DNA of 64,000 bases from CAZAPO01 sp044841755 (GTDB lineage: Bacteria > Bacteroidota > Bacteroidia > Flavobacteriales > Flavobacteriaceae). The notes under the pieces were generated by a model that was given only the letters and a program-made list of their open reading frames with translations, was not told where the DNA came from and made no database searches. The translations under genes and the position numbers were made by a program. The stretch spans positions 1,185,874 through 1,249,873 of the forward strand of contig JAXOFM010000001.1 of assembly GCA_044841755.1 (NCBI GenBank), given 5' to 3'. Below, piece by piece: positions 8,846 to 18,105 of this stretch (position 1 is the first letter of the stretch; the number at the start of each line of letters is the position of its first letter).

Positions 8846-9931
8846 ATGCAAACAATTACCAAACTAGTGTTAATATTAGTAATCTCAGTTGTAAGTCTTA
8901 ATCAAACTTATGCGCAAACAGATACTTCTGACACTTCAAAGATTTCAAAAATTGAAAGCCTTAAAGCTCAAAAGGAGCATATTAAACTTGAAGAACGCGA
9001 ACTCTTAAAAGCTGAGGTGGAATCCATTAATAAACGGTTAGATAGTGGAGAGATCACACAAGAAGAAGCTGAAAAACTTAAAAAAGAAGCTGCACAAAAA
9101 AGAGCTTTAAACATTGAGAATAGAATAGCAATAATAGACAATAAAATTGCACTCCTTCGGCGTAGTGAGGGTAATACCTTAAATACTGATGATGAAGATG
9201 GTTATATTTTCAGAATAGGAGGGAATAAAGATGAAAAAGATAACTTTATTTTCTTTGGGAAGAGAAGTCATGATAAACCAAGGCGTTATGATAGAAGAAC
9301 CTCTAGCGATATGGTGTTAGCGTTTGGATTGAACAACACACTTATTGACGGAGAGTCTTTAGACGATTCGCCCTATAAAATTGGAGGCTCGAGATTTTTT
9401 GAAATAGGTTGGGCTTGGAAAACCAGAGTGTTTAATAATTCAAATTGGTTGCGTTTAAAGTATGGTTGGTCAGTTCAAATTAATGGACTAAAACTAAAGG
9501 ACAATATGTATTTTGTTCAGGACGGAGATGAAACCAGACTTGAAGAGTTTCCAAATAACTTGAGCAAAGCAAAATTGAGTGTTTCTAATCTTGTATTCCC
9601 AGTTCACTTTGAGTTTGGACCTTCAAGAAGAATTGATAGAGAAAACTATTTTAGATATAGCACAAGACGTCAATTTAAAATGGGATTAGGTGGTTATGCT
9701 GGGTTTAATATTGGAACTAGACAAAAATTAAAGTATACATCTGATGGCGATAAGGTGAAAGACAAAATAAAGCGCCATTATAACACCACAGATTTAGTGT
9801 ATGGATTAAGCGGTTATTTCGCTTTTGATGATACAGCAATCTATGTAAAATATGATATGTCGCCTTTATTTAAAGATCAAGCGATAGATCAAAACAATAT
9901 ATCCATAGGACTACGCTTTGATATGGATTAA
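8846..9931 (+). CDS. Outer-membrane beta-barrel protein with periplasmic coiled coil
   Basis: The 361-residue product has a signal peptide (about 1-23, cleavage near TYA/QT), then a heptad-rich Lys/Glu region (about 28-110) likely to form a coiled coil, then alternating beta strands ending in GLRFDMD, as in small outer-membrane barrels. ATG at 8846 is preferred to the GTG three bases upstream. It is the third gene behind the ECF sigma factor, 33 bases after the membrane protein gene, so it is probably co-transcribed. The function is unknown; sensing or anchoring of the cell envelope is only a guess. Confidence 0.83.
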   Translation: MQTITKLVLILVISVVSLNQTYAQTDTSDTSKISKIESLKAQKEHIKLEERELLKAEVESINKRLDSGEITQEEAEKLKKEAAQKRALNIENRIAIIDNKIALLRRSEGNTLNTDDEDGYIFRIGGNKDEKDNFIFFGKRSHDKPRRYDRRTSSDMVLAFGLNNTLIDGESLDDSPYKIGGSRFFEIGWAWKTRVFNNSNWLRLKYGWSVQINGLKLKDNMYFVQDGDETRLEEFPNNLSKAKLSVSNLVFPVHFEFGPSRRIDRENYFRYSTRRQFKMGLGGYAGFNIGTRQKLKYTSDGDKVKDKIKRHYNTTDLVYGLSGYFAFDDTAIYVKYDMSPLFKDQAIDQNNISIGLRFDMD

Positions 9932-10067
9932 TACTGATTAACTAATTTGTTTTCGATTTTTAAAGCCATTGATTTTATCAGTGGCTTTTCATAATTATGT
10001 CCTCTTAATATGTGTTTTAAAACATAATTCATTTTACTTACTTTTACATTCTTCATTACGCGTTAAA

Positions 10068-12023
10068 ATGATATCGAAATCGACCATAGATAAAGTTTTT
10101 GAAACTGCTCGAGTAGAGGAGGTGATAGGCGATTTTGTAAACCTTAAGAAAGCAGGAAGTAATTTTAAAGGGTTAAGCCCTTTTAGTGAAGAGCGTACGC
10201 CTAGTTTTATGGTGTCTCCGGTAAAACAGATTTGGAAAGATTTTTCTAGTGGTAAAGGGGGAACAGTGGTTTCTTTCTTAATGGAACATGAGCATTTTAC
10301 CTATCCCGAAGCCATTAAGTACTTAGCAAAAAAGTACAATATAGAAATAGAAGAAACAGAGCAAACCGATGAGCAAAAGGAAATAGCAAGTGAACGTGAA
10401 AGCATGTATTTGGTAAGTGAATTTGCAAATACCTATTTTCAAAATACAATGCATAAAACAGATCAAGGAAGATCTATTGGTTTAAGCTATTTTAAAGAAC
10501 GAGGGTTTAATGATGATACAATTGAAAAGTTTCAATTAGGATATTCGCTTGATGAGTGGCAAGCCTTTACAGATGAAGCGCTAGGTAAAGGGTATAATAT
10601 AAAATATCTTGAAAAAACTGGACTCACTATTGTTAAGGATGAGAAACACTTTGATCGTTTTAAAGGACGCGTAATGTTTCCTATCCATAGTATGTCTGGA
10701 CGCGTACTTGGTTTTGGCGGACGTATTCTTGGGAATAATAAAAAAGCGGCTAAATATTTAAACTCTCCAGAGAGTGATATCTATCATAAAAGTAAAGTGC
10801 TCTATGGTATATATTATGCTAAGCAGAGTATTGCTAAAGAAGATAATTGCTATTTGGTTGAAGGTTATACAGATGTTATTCAATTTCACCAAAAGGGAAT
10901 TAAGAACGTGGTTTCCTCTTCAGGAACGGCGTTAACCTCAGAACAAATAAGACTAATAAATCGTCTTACAAAAAACATCACTGTTCTTTTTGATGGTGAT
11001 GCTGCGGGGATTAGGGCATCACTGAGAGGAATAGATCTTATCCTTGAGCAAGGAATGAATGTGAAAGTTTGCACCTTTCCGGAAGGAGAAGATCCTGATA
11101 GCTTTGCAAAACAAAACTCTACCGAAGAGCTATCAATGTATTTAGATACCAATGCAAAAGACTTTATAGCATATAAAGCATCACTCTTAATGGAGGAAGC
11201 TAAGAACGATCCTGTTAAGAAAGCTTCATTAATTAGGGATATGGTAATGAGTATCTCTAAGATTCCAGATAGAATTCAGAAAGAAATATATGTTCAGGAG
11301 TGTGCTCGAATTATGGATATTAGTGAGGACGTACTCTTTAGTACACTTGCACAAATTGGGAAGCGCGAATTAAATGAAGCTAACAAAGCAATAAAGAGAG
11401 AGCAGCAGGCTTTTGAAGTTGTAAAAGTTCAAGAAGCCAAAAAGAAAGTTGATGTTCAATATGAGTTAGAAAGAAAGATTATTGAATCACTTTTATTGTA
11501 TGGTAATAGAACCGAAGATTTTGAGGATTTAGTATTAAGAGAGAATGAAGATGGTGATTTAGAACTAGAACCTGTGGTGCATCAAGCTAAGGTTTTTGAA
11601 AAGATATACCTAGATCTTCAAGATGACGAAATGGAATTTTCTAATGAGAATTTCAAGCTCTTATACTACACAATTATAGATACTCTAAATCAAGATGATA
11701 ATTTTAGCCTTAAGAGTTTTGTGAGTCAAGTCGATCCTAAAATTGCTGACGAAGTCACTCATATTCTGATGAATGATGAGCGCTACAATTTACATGATTG
11801 GGAAAGTAAAAATATTTATCCTAAGACTAAAACTCAAAGCGTTGCACAACTAGTAAGTGAAACTATTTTAAGTTTAAGATGTTTCTTAATTGAGCAAAAG
11901 GTGAATGAATTCAAGCTAGAAACTCAAAACGAATCCGCTAATTCTAAAACAATTTTGGAGGACGTAATGAATTACTCTAACCTAAAAATGTTGCTTTCAA
12001 GAAAGCTTAACCGAGTACTTTAA
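10068..12023 (+). CDS. dnaG: DNA primase DnaG (zinc-ligand-less form)
   Basis: DnaG makes RNA primers for replication. The 651-residue protein has the CHC2-like N-terminal domain (about 1-100), the TOPRIM catalytic domain (LVEGYTDVI near 264 and LFDGDAAGIRAS near 308) and a helicase-interaction-type C-terminus. All four expected zinc ligands are replaced: S37 and S40 where CPFH is normal, D58 and S61 where CFGC is normal, although the surrounding TPSF and SGKGG residues are kept. ATG at 10068 is chosen because it begins the family-typical MISKSTIDKVFE; the upstream in-frame region looks non-coding. The gene ends immediately beside a convergent response-regulator gene. Confidence 0.95.
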   Translation: MISKSTIDKVFETARVEEVIGDFVNLKKAGSNFKGLSPFSEERTPSFMVSPVKQIWKDFSSGKGGTVVSFLMEHEHFTYPEAIKYLAKKYNIEIEETEQTDEQKEIASERESMYLVSEFANTYFQNTMHKTDQGRSIGLSYFKERGFNDDTIEKFQLGYSLDEWQAFTDEALGKGYNIKYLEKTGLTIVKDEKHFDRFKGRVMFPIHSMSGRVLGFGGRILGNNKKAAKYLNSPESDIYHKSKVLYGIYYAKQSIAKEDNCYLVEGYTDVIQFHQKGIKNVVSSSGTALTSEQIRLINRLTKNITVLFDGDAAGIRASLRGIDLILEQGMNVKVCTFPEGEDPDSFAKQNSTEELSMYLDTNAKDFIAYKASLLMEEAKNDPVKKASLIRDMVMSISKIPDRIQKEIYVQECARIMDISEDVLFSTLAQIGKRELNEANKAIKREQQAFEVVKVQEAKKKVDVQYELERKIIESLLLYGNRTEDFEDLVLRENEDGDLELEPVVHQAKVFEKIYLDLQDDEMEFSNENFKLLYYTIIDTLNQDDNFSLKSFVSQVDPKIADEVTHILMNDERYNLHDWESKNIYPKTKTQSVAQLVSETILSLRCFLIEQKVNEFKLETQNESANSKTILEDVMNYSNLKMLLSRKLNRVL

Positions 12024-12653
12024 TTATCCAAGCTCTAAATGTCTTGCCTGATTAACTAAATCAACTAAATTAGTAACATTTAGTTTCTTCATTAATCTAG
12101 CTTTGTATGTACTTACAGTCTTTTCATTAATGTCTAGCTCTAATGCTATTTCCTTATTACGTCTACCAGAAGACAGTAATTTTAATACTTCAACTTCACG
12201 AGTAGATAGTTTTTTGTACAGTCTGCTAGGTTTGTTTCCGCGTTCATCAAACGCCAAACGTTGAGCCAGATCATTACTAATATAAATACCACCATTATAT
12301 ACTTTGAGTATGGCATCTTTAATGGTTTGTGTGCTTACGGTCTTAGCTAAATAACCAGAAGCACCTGCTTTAATCGTACTTACAGCATAAATTTCTTCAG
12401 GATGTGTACTAAACATAATAACCTTCACATCACTGTATTCCTTCTTTAATGTTCTAAGGGCTGTAATTCCGTTAAGTTCAGGTAAGTCGATTTCTGAGAG
12501 AACAACATCAACATCATTATGTCCAACAAAATCAAAAAGCTCTTTTCCAGTGGTTACACTGCCAATAACCTTAATATCTGGCGAAGTGTCAAAAAGCATT
12601 TTGAGTCCGGTTCTAATGATAGGGTGATGATCTGCAACCAATACCTTAATCAT
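12024..12653 (-). CDS. NarL/FixJ-type response regulator with altered receiver
   Basis: The 209-residue protein has a receiver domain (1-120) and a LuxR-type helix-turn-helix (about 145-205; LSTREVEVLKLLSSGRRNKEIA). The acidic pocket reads ADHHP (D8, H9) instead of the usual DD, and the phosphoacceptor position is glutamate (E54 in LSEIDLP). The Thr/Ser switch (FST) and the lysine (YLAKT) remain. Phosphorylation at the normal site is therefore unlikely, and the protein may act constitutively or through another signal. No histidine kinase is adjacent. It abuts dnaG convergently and is separated from nadE by about 130 bases. Confidence 0.93.
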   Translation of the reverse strand: MIKVLVADHHPIIRTGLKMLFDTSPDIKVIGSVTTGKELFDFVGHNDVDVVLSEIDLPELNGITALRTLKKEYSDVKVIMFSTHPEEIYAVSTIKAGASGYLAKTVSTQTIKDAILKVYNGGIYISNDLAQRLAFDERGNKPSRLYKKLSTREVEVLKLLSSGRRNKEIALELDINEKTVSTYKARLMKKLNVTNLVDLVNQARHLELG

Positions 12654-12782
12654 GATCAGTGTTTTTTAATTAATAATTAGGAAGCATAAACTTAAATAGT
12701 TAAGTCTATAGATTAATGTGGAGATAGCTTAAAGTTACGAAAAATTGTGTGAAAAGCCTTATTTTGACGTCAATTTTCCTTT

Positions 12783-13574
12783 TTAGTGTCTATATTTTTC
12801 TGGGATCTCGCATACAGGAATAGGAATCATTTTATGCTTATTGGCTGAGTTATAGCGTTTAAAAATTTTAAAAACTTCTTTTTCTCTACCATTAAAATCA
12901 TTGGCTGTTTTTCCTTTGTTATCCATATTCATGGCCCATTCTAATTCGTCGTAATTGGCGCCTATTTGGTCTTCGTCACTTCTTGCGTCTCCAAAAAGAC
13001 CATCACTTGGAGCAGCTTTCATTATAGACTCTGGAACTTCTAAATACCCACCAACTTTATAGACTTCAGATTTTAATAAATCGGCAATTGGACTCAAATC
13101 AACTCCTCCATCTCCATACTTGGTATAAAACCCAACTCCAAAGTCTTCAACTTTATTTCCCGTTCCTGCAACCAACATTCCTAATAAACCAGCATGGTAA
13201 TAAAGGGTGGTCATTCGTAATCGAGCTCTAGTATTAGCTAATGCCATATCTACAACTTCTTGCTTTCCATCAAGAGAAACCTCTGTTTTAAATTCTTCAA
13301 ATACTGGAGTAAGATCTATTCTCGCATCTTTAACATTTGGGTAGCGTTGCTTTAATCCTTTAATATGTTCTTGAGCTCTGGTTACATGACTTTTTGCTTG
13401 ATGTATAGGCATTTCAAGGCATAATACATCTAAGCCAGTTTCGGCACAAAGAGTTGATGTTACAGCAGAGTCTATTCCTCCAGATACTCCAACTACAAAA
13501 CCATTTACGCTTGCATTTTCAGCATATTCTTTAAGCCATTTTATAATATGTTGAGTTACTTTTTCAGTATTCAT
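12783..13574 (-). CDS. nadE: NAD+ synthetase, ammonia-dependent form
   Basis: NadE amidates nicotinic acid adenine dinucleotide to NAD+. The 263-residue protein has the N-type ATP pyrophosphatase P-loop (SGGIDSA) near residue 31, and the conserved GTGNKVEDFGVGFYTKYGDG block near 140. It lacks an amidase domain, so it should use free ammonia. ATG at 13574 is chosen; an upstream in-frame ATG at 13619 falls within the TACTTTTG -7 element (13624-13617), so it cannot be the usual start. It is divergent from gldB. Confidence 0.95.
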   Translation of the reverse strand: MNTEKVTQHIIKWLKEYAENASVNGFVVGVSGGIDSAVTSTLCAETGLDVLCLEMPIHQAKSHVTRAQEHIKGLKQRYPNVKDARIDLTPVFEEFKTEVSLDGKQEVVDMALANTRARLRMTTLYYHAGLLGMLVAGTGNKVEDFGVGFYTKYGDGGVDLSPIADLLKSEVYKVGGYLEVPESIMKAAPSDGLFGDARSDEDQIGANYDELEWAMNMDNKGKTANDFNGREKEVFKIFKRYNSANKHKMIPIPVCEIPEKYRH

Positions 13575-13616
13575 TTTAATAAGGATTTTAAAACAAAGAA
13601 TAGTACCTTTGCCCAA

Positions 13617-13624
13617 CAAAAGTA
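13617..13624 (-). promoter_or_regulatory. Predicted -7 element for nadE
   Basis: TACTTTTG on the minus strand matches TAnnTTTG and lies 43 bases before the chosen nadE ATG. A -33 TTG at consensus distance was not found, so confidence is moderate. Confidence 0.5.
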
Positions 13625-13659
13625 AACCAATAGGATAATTATTAAAAATTAAAATCGTT

Positions 13660-13667
13660 TAAGTTTG
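13660..13667 (+). promoter_or_regulatory. Predicted -7 element for gldB
   Basis: TAAGTTTG matches TAnnTTTG and sits 14 bases before the gldB ATG. No convincing -33 TTG is present at consensus spacing. Confidence 0.45.
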
Positions 13668-13681
13668 ATATCCTAATTCTT

Positions 13682-14644
13682 ATGAACAGATTCCCTGCTA
13701 TTTTCCTTTTTATTTATTTGGTTGTAATGTCTTGTAATAGTGAAAGCAAGTTAGAAAAAACCATTTCAAAAATTGATATAGACCTTGTTGTAGAACGTTT
13801 TGATCAAGCTTTTACTAATGCTACTGCTCAAGATTTACCAAAGCTGAAAGAAACGTATCCTTTTATGTTCTCAAAAAGGTTTCATGATTCTATTTGGTTG
13901 AATAGGATGAAGGATACTTTACAAATAGCCCTTAGTAATGAAGTTGAAAAAGCTCATGGAAATTTAGGGCAAACCGAACTAGAAATTGAAAATTTATTTA
14001 AGCATTTAAAATACTATTATAAAGCGTTTAAAACTCCTAGAGTTATTACAGTTGCTGAATATGTAGATTATAGAAATAAGACAATTGTTACAGATTCTAT
14101 AGTTTTAATTTCTCTTACTAATTATTTAGGAGCAGATCATGAATACTATCAAAACATTCATCAATATGTTGCCGAAAACTTAAAACCAGATCAAGTGGTT
14201 CCAGATTTGGCAGATAATTATGCAAGAAAGAGTATTTATCAAAATAGAAGGAAAACTTTACTTGATGAAATGATCTATTCTGGGAAGGTCTTATATTTTA
14301 AAGATATGATGTTGCCTACTATGAGTGATGAAAGGAAAATTGGTTATACTACTAATGAATTAGAATGGGCGAGTTTGAATGAAGAGAGTATTTGGCAATA
14401 TTTTATAGAACGTGAGCTTTTGTTTAGTACAGATAACAAACTTCCGGGAAGATTTATTAATCCAGCTCCATTTACCAAGTTCAATTTGGAACTCGACAGT
14501 GAATCTCCAGGTAGACTAGGACAATATTTAGGTTGGCAGATAGTGAGAGCTTATGCTGATAATAATGAGGCATCGTTGCAAGATATTTTAAGTTTAGATG
14601 CCGAAACACTTTTTAATAATTCAAAATTCAAACCAAGAAAATAA
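13682..14644 (+). CDS. gldB: Gliding motility lipoprotein GldB
   Basis: GldB is a lipoprotein needed for flavobacterial gliding; its biochemical role is not established. The 320-residue product has a lipoprotein signal (LVVMSC, acyl-cysteine at 18) followed by the GldB-typical sequence DIDLVVERFDQAF near 33-45. It lies directly upstream of gldC with a one-base TAATG overlap, which is the gene order seen in gliding flavobacteria. Length matches the family. Envelope location is inferred from the lipobox. Confidence 0.93.
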   Translation: MNRFPAIFLFIYLVVMSCNSESKLEKTISKIDIDLVVERFDQAFTNATAQDLPKLKETYPFMFSKRFHDSIWLNRMKDTLQIALSNEVEKAHGNLGQTELEIENLFKHLKYYYKAFKTPRVITVAEYVDYRNKTIVTDSIVLISLTNYLGADHEYYQNIHQYVAENLKPDQVVPDLADNYARKSIYQNRRKTLLDEMIYSGKVLYFKDMMLPTMSDERKIGYTTNELEWASLNEESIWQYFIERELLFSTDNKLPGRFINPAPFTKFNLELDSESPGRLGQYLGWQIVRAYADNNEASLQDILSLDAETLFNNSKFKPRK

Positions 14645-14976
14645 TGGCTGTAAAAACTTCAAAAATTGAGTTAAATGTAGGGTTAGATGACAACAGAGTT
14701 CCAGAAAAATTAAACTGGACAGCTGAAGATGGAGGTATTAAGAACGAAGAAGCCAAAGCAATGTTACTTTCTGTTTGGGATCATAAAGCTAAGGAAACAC
14801 TTCGTATTGATCTTTGGACCAAAGATATGCCTGTTGATGAAATGAAACAGTTCTTTCATCAAACATTAACTGCAATGAGTGACACTTTTTTAAGAGCAAC
14901 ACAAGACGAAAAAATGTCGGCTACAATGAAAGATTTTTGCGACTATTTTGCTGAAAAATTAGAGCTAAAGAAATAA
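14644..14976 (+). CDS. gldC: Gliding motility protein GldC
   Basis: The 110-residue protein matches GldC, a small soluble protein that improves gliding in Flavobacterium. It has no signal peptide or membrane helix, so it is probably cytoplasmic. Recognisable parts are IELNVGLDDNRVPEKLNW near the start and DLWTKDMPVDEMKQFFHQT near 60. Its start overlaps the gldB stop by one base. It converges with a secreted esterase gene two bases away. The molecular function is unknown. Confidence 0.93.
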   Translation: MAVKTSKIELNVGLDDNRVPEKLNWTAEDGGIKNEEAKAMLLSVWDHKAKETLRIDLWTKDMPVDEMKQFFHQTLTAMSDTFLRATQDEKMSATMKDFCDYFAEKLELKK

Positions 14977-14978
14977 TT

Positions 14979-16226
14979 TTAATTCTTTTTTTCTAGAGAC
15001 TCAACCCTTCCTTTGTAATAATCACTTCGGTCTATACTATAAGCTTTCCTAGCAAATTTTAAGGCTGATTTAAAGTCATTTTCTGCTTCATAAAACTCTG
15101 CCATAGAATCATGAATGTTAGCACTTTCAGGGTAATATTTAACACCTAACTCAAAGAACATTTTAGACTTGTCTTTTTTCTCCATATGTGTATACATATA
15201 TCCAAGTCCGTTGAATAAATCTTCTGGATAGGGAGGAACAGCATAGCCAAAATGAGATTGAAGTTTATTAGCTCTATAATTAATTATTTCGAGCAAATCA
15301 TCTTTTGAGGTTTCAGGTGAATTGAATTTGTCCATATGCTCCATTTCGTACCATTGGAAAAGTGACTTTAGACCATCTAAGATTGAAGGTAACGGAACGG
15401 TTCCGTGTAGGTCTTTTGGATAAAATTTCCAATCGAATTCTAGACCGCTATTGTTGTTGTTTTTAACTAGGTTAGACAATTGAATTATTGAGCGTGCAAA
15501 CAATGTATAATCTGAGGTGTCTTCCATAACATTGTCAATTGTTATTTCAGAATTTTGCATGTGAAGCTGGCCGCTTAGTGATACAAATAAAGATTTACTG
15601 TTAAAATTTGTTTGCTTTAAAATATCTTCGGCTTGCTTTAAAAGTTTTTGATCGTCCCAGTACAAAGTAGGATCAATTGCTAAATAATTTGAAAATAATT
15701 TCGGATGATGAATTAGTGTGTTTATGGTGAATAAACCTGCATAAGAATGACCAATTAAGGTTCTATAACTGGTAACTGCATAGTTGCTTTCTACATAAGG
15801 GATTAACTCTTCTTCAATAAATTTCAAGAAATTATCTGATTCACCATTTTCTTCAGTAAAAGGCATTCCGAACTTGGTTGTTATTTTAGTAGGAGTTAGA
15901 TCTCGGGTTCTATTTTTATTATTGGAAATTGCTACCAATATCATTTCTGGTAAATAGCCGCCATGATAAAATTCGTAAACAGTATTTACTGCTGGAAGAA
16001 GTACTCTTCCATCTAAAATATAAATCGTAGGGTATTTTCTGTTATTATCTGGAGAATAGCTATTAGGTAGTTGAATGTGAATCTCTCTATAATCGTTCAA
16101 AGCATTAGAATAAATGCTATCCTTAACTCCAATTTTTTGCAAAAATGTTTGGTCTTGAGCACTTAATTGAAAAGTGAATAAGCTTAAAATAGCTATAAGC
16201 AATAGTTGTAATCTTTGGTTGGTCAT
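14979..16226 (-). CDS. Secreted alpha/beta-hydrolase (esterase D/IroE-like) with TPR tail
   Basis: The 415-residue product has a signal peptide (about 1-23), a putative-esterase domain with the nucleophile elbow GHSYAG near residue 159, and C-terminal tetratricopeptide-like helices (about 335-410, for example SALKFARKAYSID). This is the IroE/Fes/enterochelin-esterase-like family, which includes siderophore and other carboxyl esterases; the substrate here is unknown. It runs convergently to gldC and divergently from the aminotransferase gene at 16348. A periplasmic or surface location is inferred. Confidence 0.87.
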   Translation of the reverse strand: MTNQRLQLLLIAILSLFTFQLSAQDQTFLQKIGVKDSIYSNALNDYREIHIQLPNSYSPDNNRKYPTIYILDGRVLLPAVNTVYEFYHGGYLPEMILVAISNNKNRTRDLTPTKITTKFGMPFTEENGESDNFLKFIEEELIPYVESNYAVTSYRTLIGHSYAGLFTINTLIHHPKLFSNYLAIDPTLYWDDQKLLKQAEDILKQTNFNSKSLFVSLSGQLHMQNSEITIDNVMEDTSDYTLFARSIIQLSNLVKNNNNSGLEFDWKFYPKDLHGTVPLPSILDGLKSLFQWYEMEHMDKFNSPETSKDDLLEIINYRANKLQSHFGYAVPPYPEDLFNGLGYMYTHMEKKDKSKMFFELGVKYYPESANIHDSMAEFYEAENDFKSALKFARKAYSIDRSDYYKGRVESLEKKN

Positions 16227-16347
16227 GATATTTTGTTCAAAAATTTAATCACAAGGTTCAATCAATAAGTATGCCATAATAATTGTTTTTCATTAAAGAT
16301 AAATGAAGCGTTTCATAATTCACTATCTTTAAGAAAATCTAACCACA

Positions 16348-17610
16348 ATGAAAAAACGTGATTTCCTAAAGAACATGTCACTAGCTGTTTTGGGAGCCCC
16401 TTTATATGGAAGTACCTTAGCCTCTTGTATAGAAGATACAGCCAATACGACAGCAAAACAATTGGCCAGTAAAGAAGATTTTTGGCTCAAAGTACGACAA
16501 GATTATAAGTTAAAACCAGATTATATTAATCTGGAAAGCGGTTACTATAATATTATTCCTCAACCTACTTTGAATGCAATGATTGAGCATGCAAAATTGG
16601 TTAATTATCAAGGTTCTTATTATATGCGTACTGTACAATGGGAGAACAAAAAGCGGATGACAGAAAAGCTAGCTGCAATTGTTGGGAGTACAGCTAAGAA
16701 TGTAATTATCACAAGAAATACAACAGAGTCTTTAGATATGGTTATTAAAGGAATGGACTGGGAAGAAGGTGATGAAGCAGTTTATGCTGAGCAAGACTAT
16801 GGAGCTATGAAAGTAATGTTTGAGCAGGTTTCAAAACGTTTTGGAACTAAAAATGTAGTGGTTTCAGTGCCAAATCATCCAAAATCTGATGAGGAGATTG
16901 TTGAGTTGTATGCTAGAGCAATTACACCAAAGACAAAATTGCTTATGGTGTGCCACATGATTAACATCACAGGCCATATTTTGCCAATTAAGAAAATTTG
17001 CCAAATGGCACATAGCAAGGGTGTTCAAGTGATGGTTGATGGGGCACATTGTGTAGGTCATTTTAGATTTAACATTGAAGATTTAGAATGTGATTATTAT
17101 GGTTCCAGTTTGCATAAATGGTTAGCAGTTCCATTAGGAACAGGCTTATTATACGTTAAAGATGAACATATAGATACTTTATGGCCTTTATTAGCTGAAC
17201 ATCATCGTGAACCTGGTGACATATCAAGATTAAACCATATAGGAACACATCCAGTTCATCATGATCTCACTATTGAAAATGCTATTGAATATTATAATAT
17301 GTTAGAGGCAGAAAGAAAGGAAGAACGACTAAGATATTTGCAAGAGTATTGGTCAAGTAAAGTTAGAAGCCATCCTAACATAGTTCTTAATACACCTGAA
17401 GAATCGCATCGTGCTTGCGGAATTGCCAATGTTGGTATAAAAGGAATGAAACCAGGAGAAATGGCTAAACGATTGTTAGATGAATTTCAAATTTTCACGG
17501 TTGCCATAAATAATACTAATGTGAAAGGATGTAGAATCACACCTAATGTATTTACAACAACAGAAGAACTAGATATTTTTGTGAATGCATTAAAGGAAAT
17601 GGCTGCTTAA
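16348..17610 (+). CDS. Exported class V aminotransferase-like PLP enzyme
   Basis: The 420-residue protein belongs to the class V aminotransferase/isopenicillin-N-epimerase-like group. It has a PLP aspartate in VMVDGAH (near 232) and the PLP lysine in SSLHKWL (near 254). Its N-terminus (KKRDFLKNM, then a hydrophobic stretch to LASC at 26) resembles a Tat-like signal with a possible lipobox, so it is probably exported already folded with its cofactor, although only one arginine is present in the twin-arginine position. The reaction is unknown. The stop overlaps the convergent gene by four bases. Confidence 0.87.
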   Translation: MKKRDFLKNMSLAVLGAPLYGSTLASCIEDTANTTAKQLASKEDFWLKVRQDYKLKPDYINLESGYYNIIPQPTLNAMIEHAKLVNYQGSYYMRTVQWENKKRMTEKLAAIVGSTAKNVIITRNTTESLDMVIKGMDWEEGDEAVYAEQDYGAMKVMFEQVSKRFGTKNVVVSVPNHPKSDEEIVELYARAITPKTKLLMVCHMINITGHILPIKKICQMAHSKGVQVMVDGAHCVGHFRFNIEDLECDYYGSSLHKWLAVPLGTGLLYVKDEHIDTLWPLLAEHHREPGDISRLNHIGTHPVHHDLTIENAIEYYNMLEAERKEERLRYLQEYWSSKVRSHPNIVLNTPEESHRACGIANVGIKGMKPGEMAKRLLDEFQIFTVAINNTNVKGCRITPNVFTTTEELDIFVNALKEMAA

Positions 17611-18098
17611 TTAGGTGGAGGTAGAAGTGTATAATGTGCGTGAATACAAAGCCATTCGTCATTTTCTTTAACAAATATTCTGGTGGATTTACCTCTTGAT
17701 GCAAATGGCTCACCATTTGTTGTTCCATGGTCTTTCCAATAGTAAGTTATCCAAGCAACATCACCTTTAATTGTTACTATTGGTTCTTCCATTTCGGTGT
17801 GAATGTTAGCAGATGTTTCTATCCAGCTTTTAACACCTTTAACTTCAATCTCTTTACCAAGTTTTATAATTGAATCGTACTCACCAAATTGTGAAAAATC
17901 TGGATGCACGTAACTAGCGTAGGTATCAATATCTTCATTCTCAATTGCCTCCCACATTTTTATAAGTGTAGTTTTAATAGTCTCTTTTTCTTTGGAGATT
18001 TCTGTGTCGTTTATCAAAGCTGAATCGATCTGCGAAGCTTCATTACAGGCAGAAAGAAGTGCTAAAAAAAGTAAACAAATGATGTATAGATTTTTCAT
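17607..18098 (-). CDS. NTF2/SnoaL-like lipoprotein (DUF4440-type)
   Basis: The 163-residue product begins with a lipoprotein signal (LLSAC, Cys 18) and continues with a single NTF2-like fold domain, recognisable from TLIKMWEAIENEDIDTYA near 50 and the final W-Y/H strands (VAWITYYW; WLCIHAHYT). Such domains bind or turn over small molecules; no substrate can be named. ATG at 18098 is chosen because it gives a proper lipoprotein signal; longer in-frame starts run back into rodA. It lies seven bases after rodA and may be the last gene of the cell-shape operon. Confidence 0.85.
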   Translation of the reverse strand: MKNLYIICLLFLALLSACNEASQIDSALINDTEISKEKETIKTTLIKMWEAIENEDIDTYASYVHPDFSQFGEYDSIIKLGKEIEVKGVKSWIETSANIHTEMEEPIVTIKGDVAWITYYWKDHGTTNGEPFASRGKSTRIFVKENDEWLCIHAHYTLLPPPN

Positions 18099-18105
18099 AG
18101 TAAGG

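Noticed and set aside
9969..10067. N-terminal extension of DnaG
   Set aside because: The 33 extra residues are hydrophobic and unlike any primase; the conserved start MISKSTIDKVFE begins at 10068.
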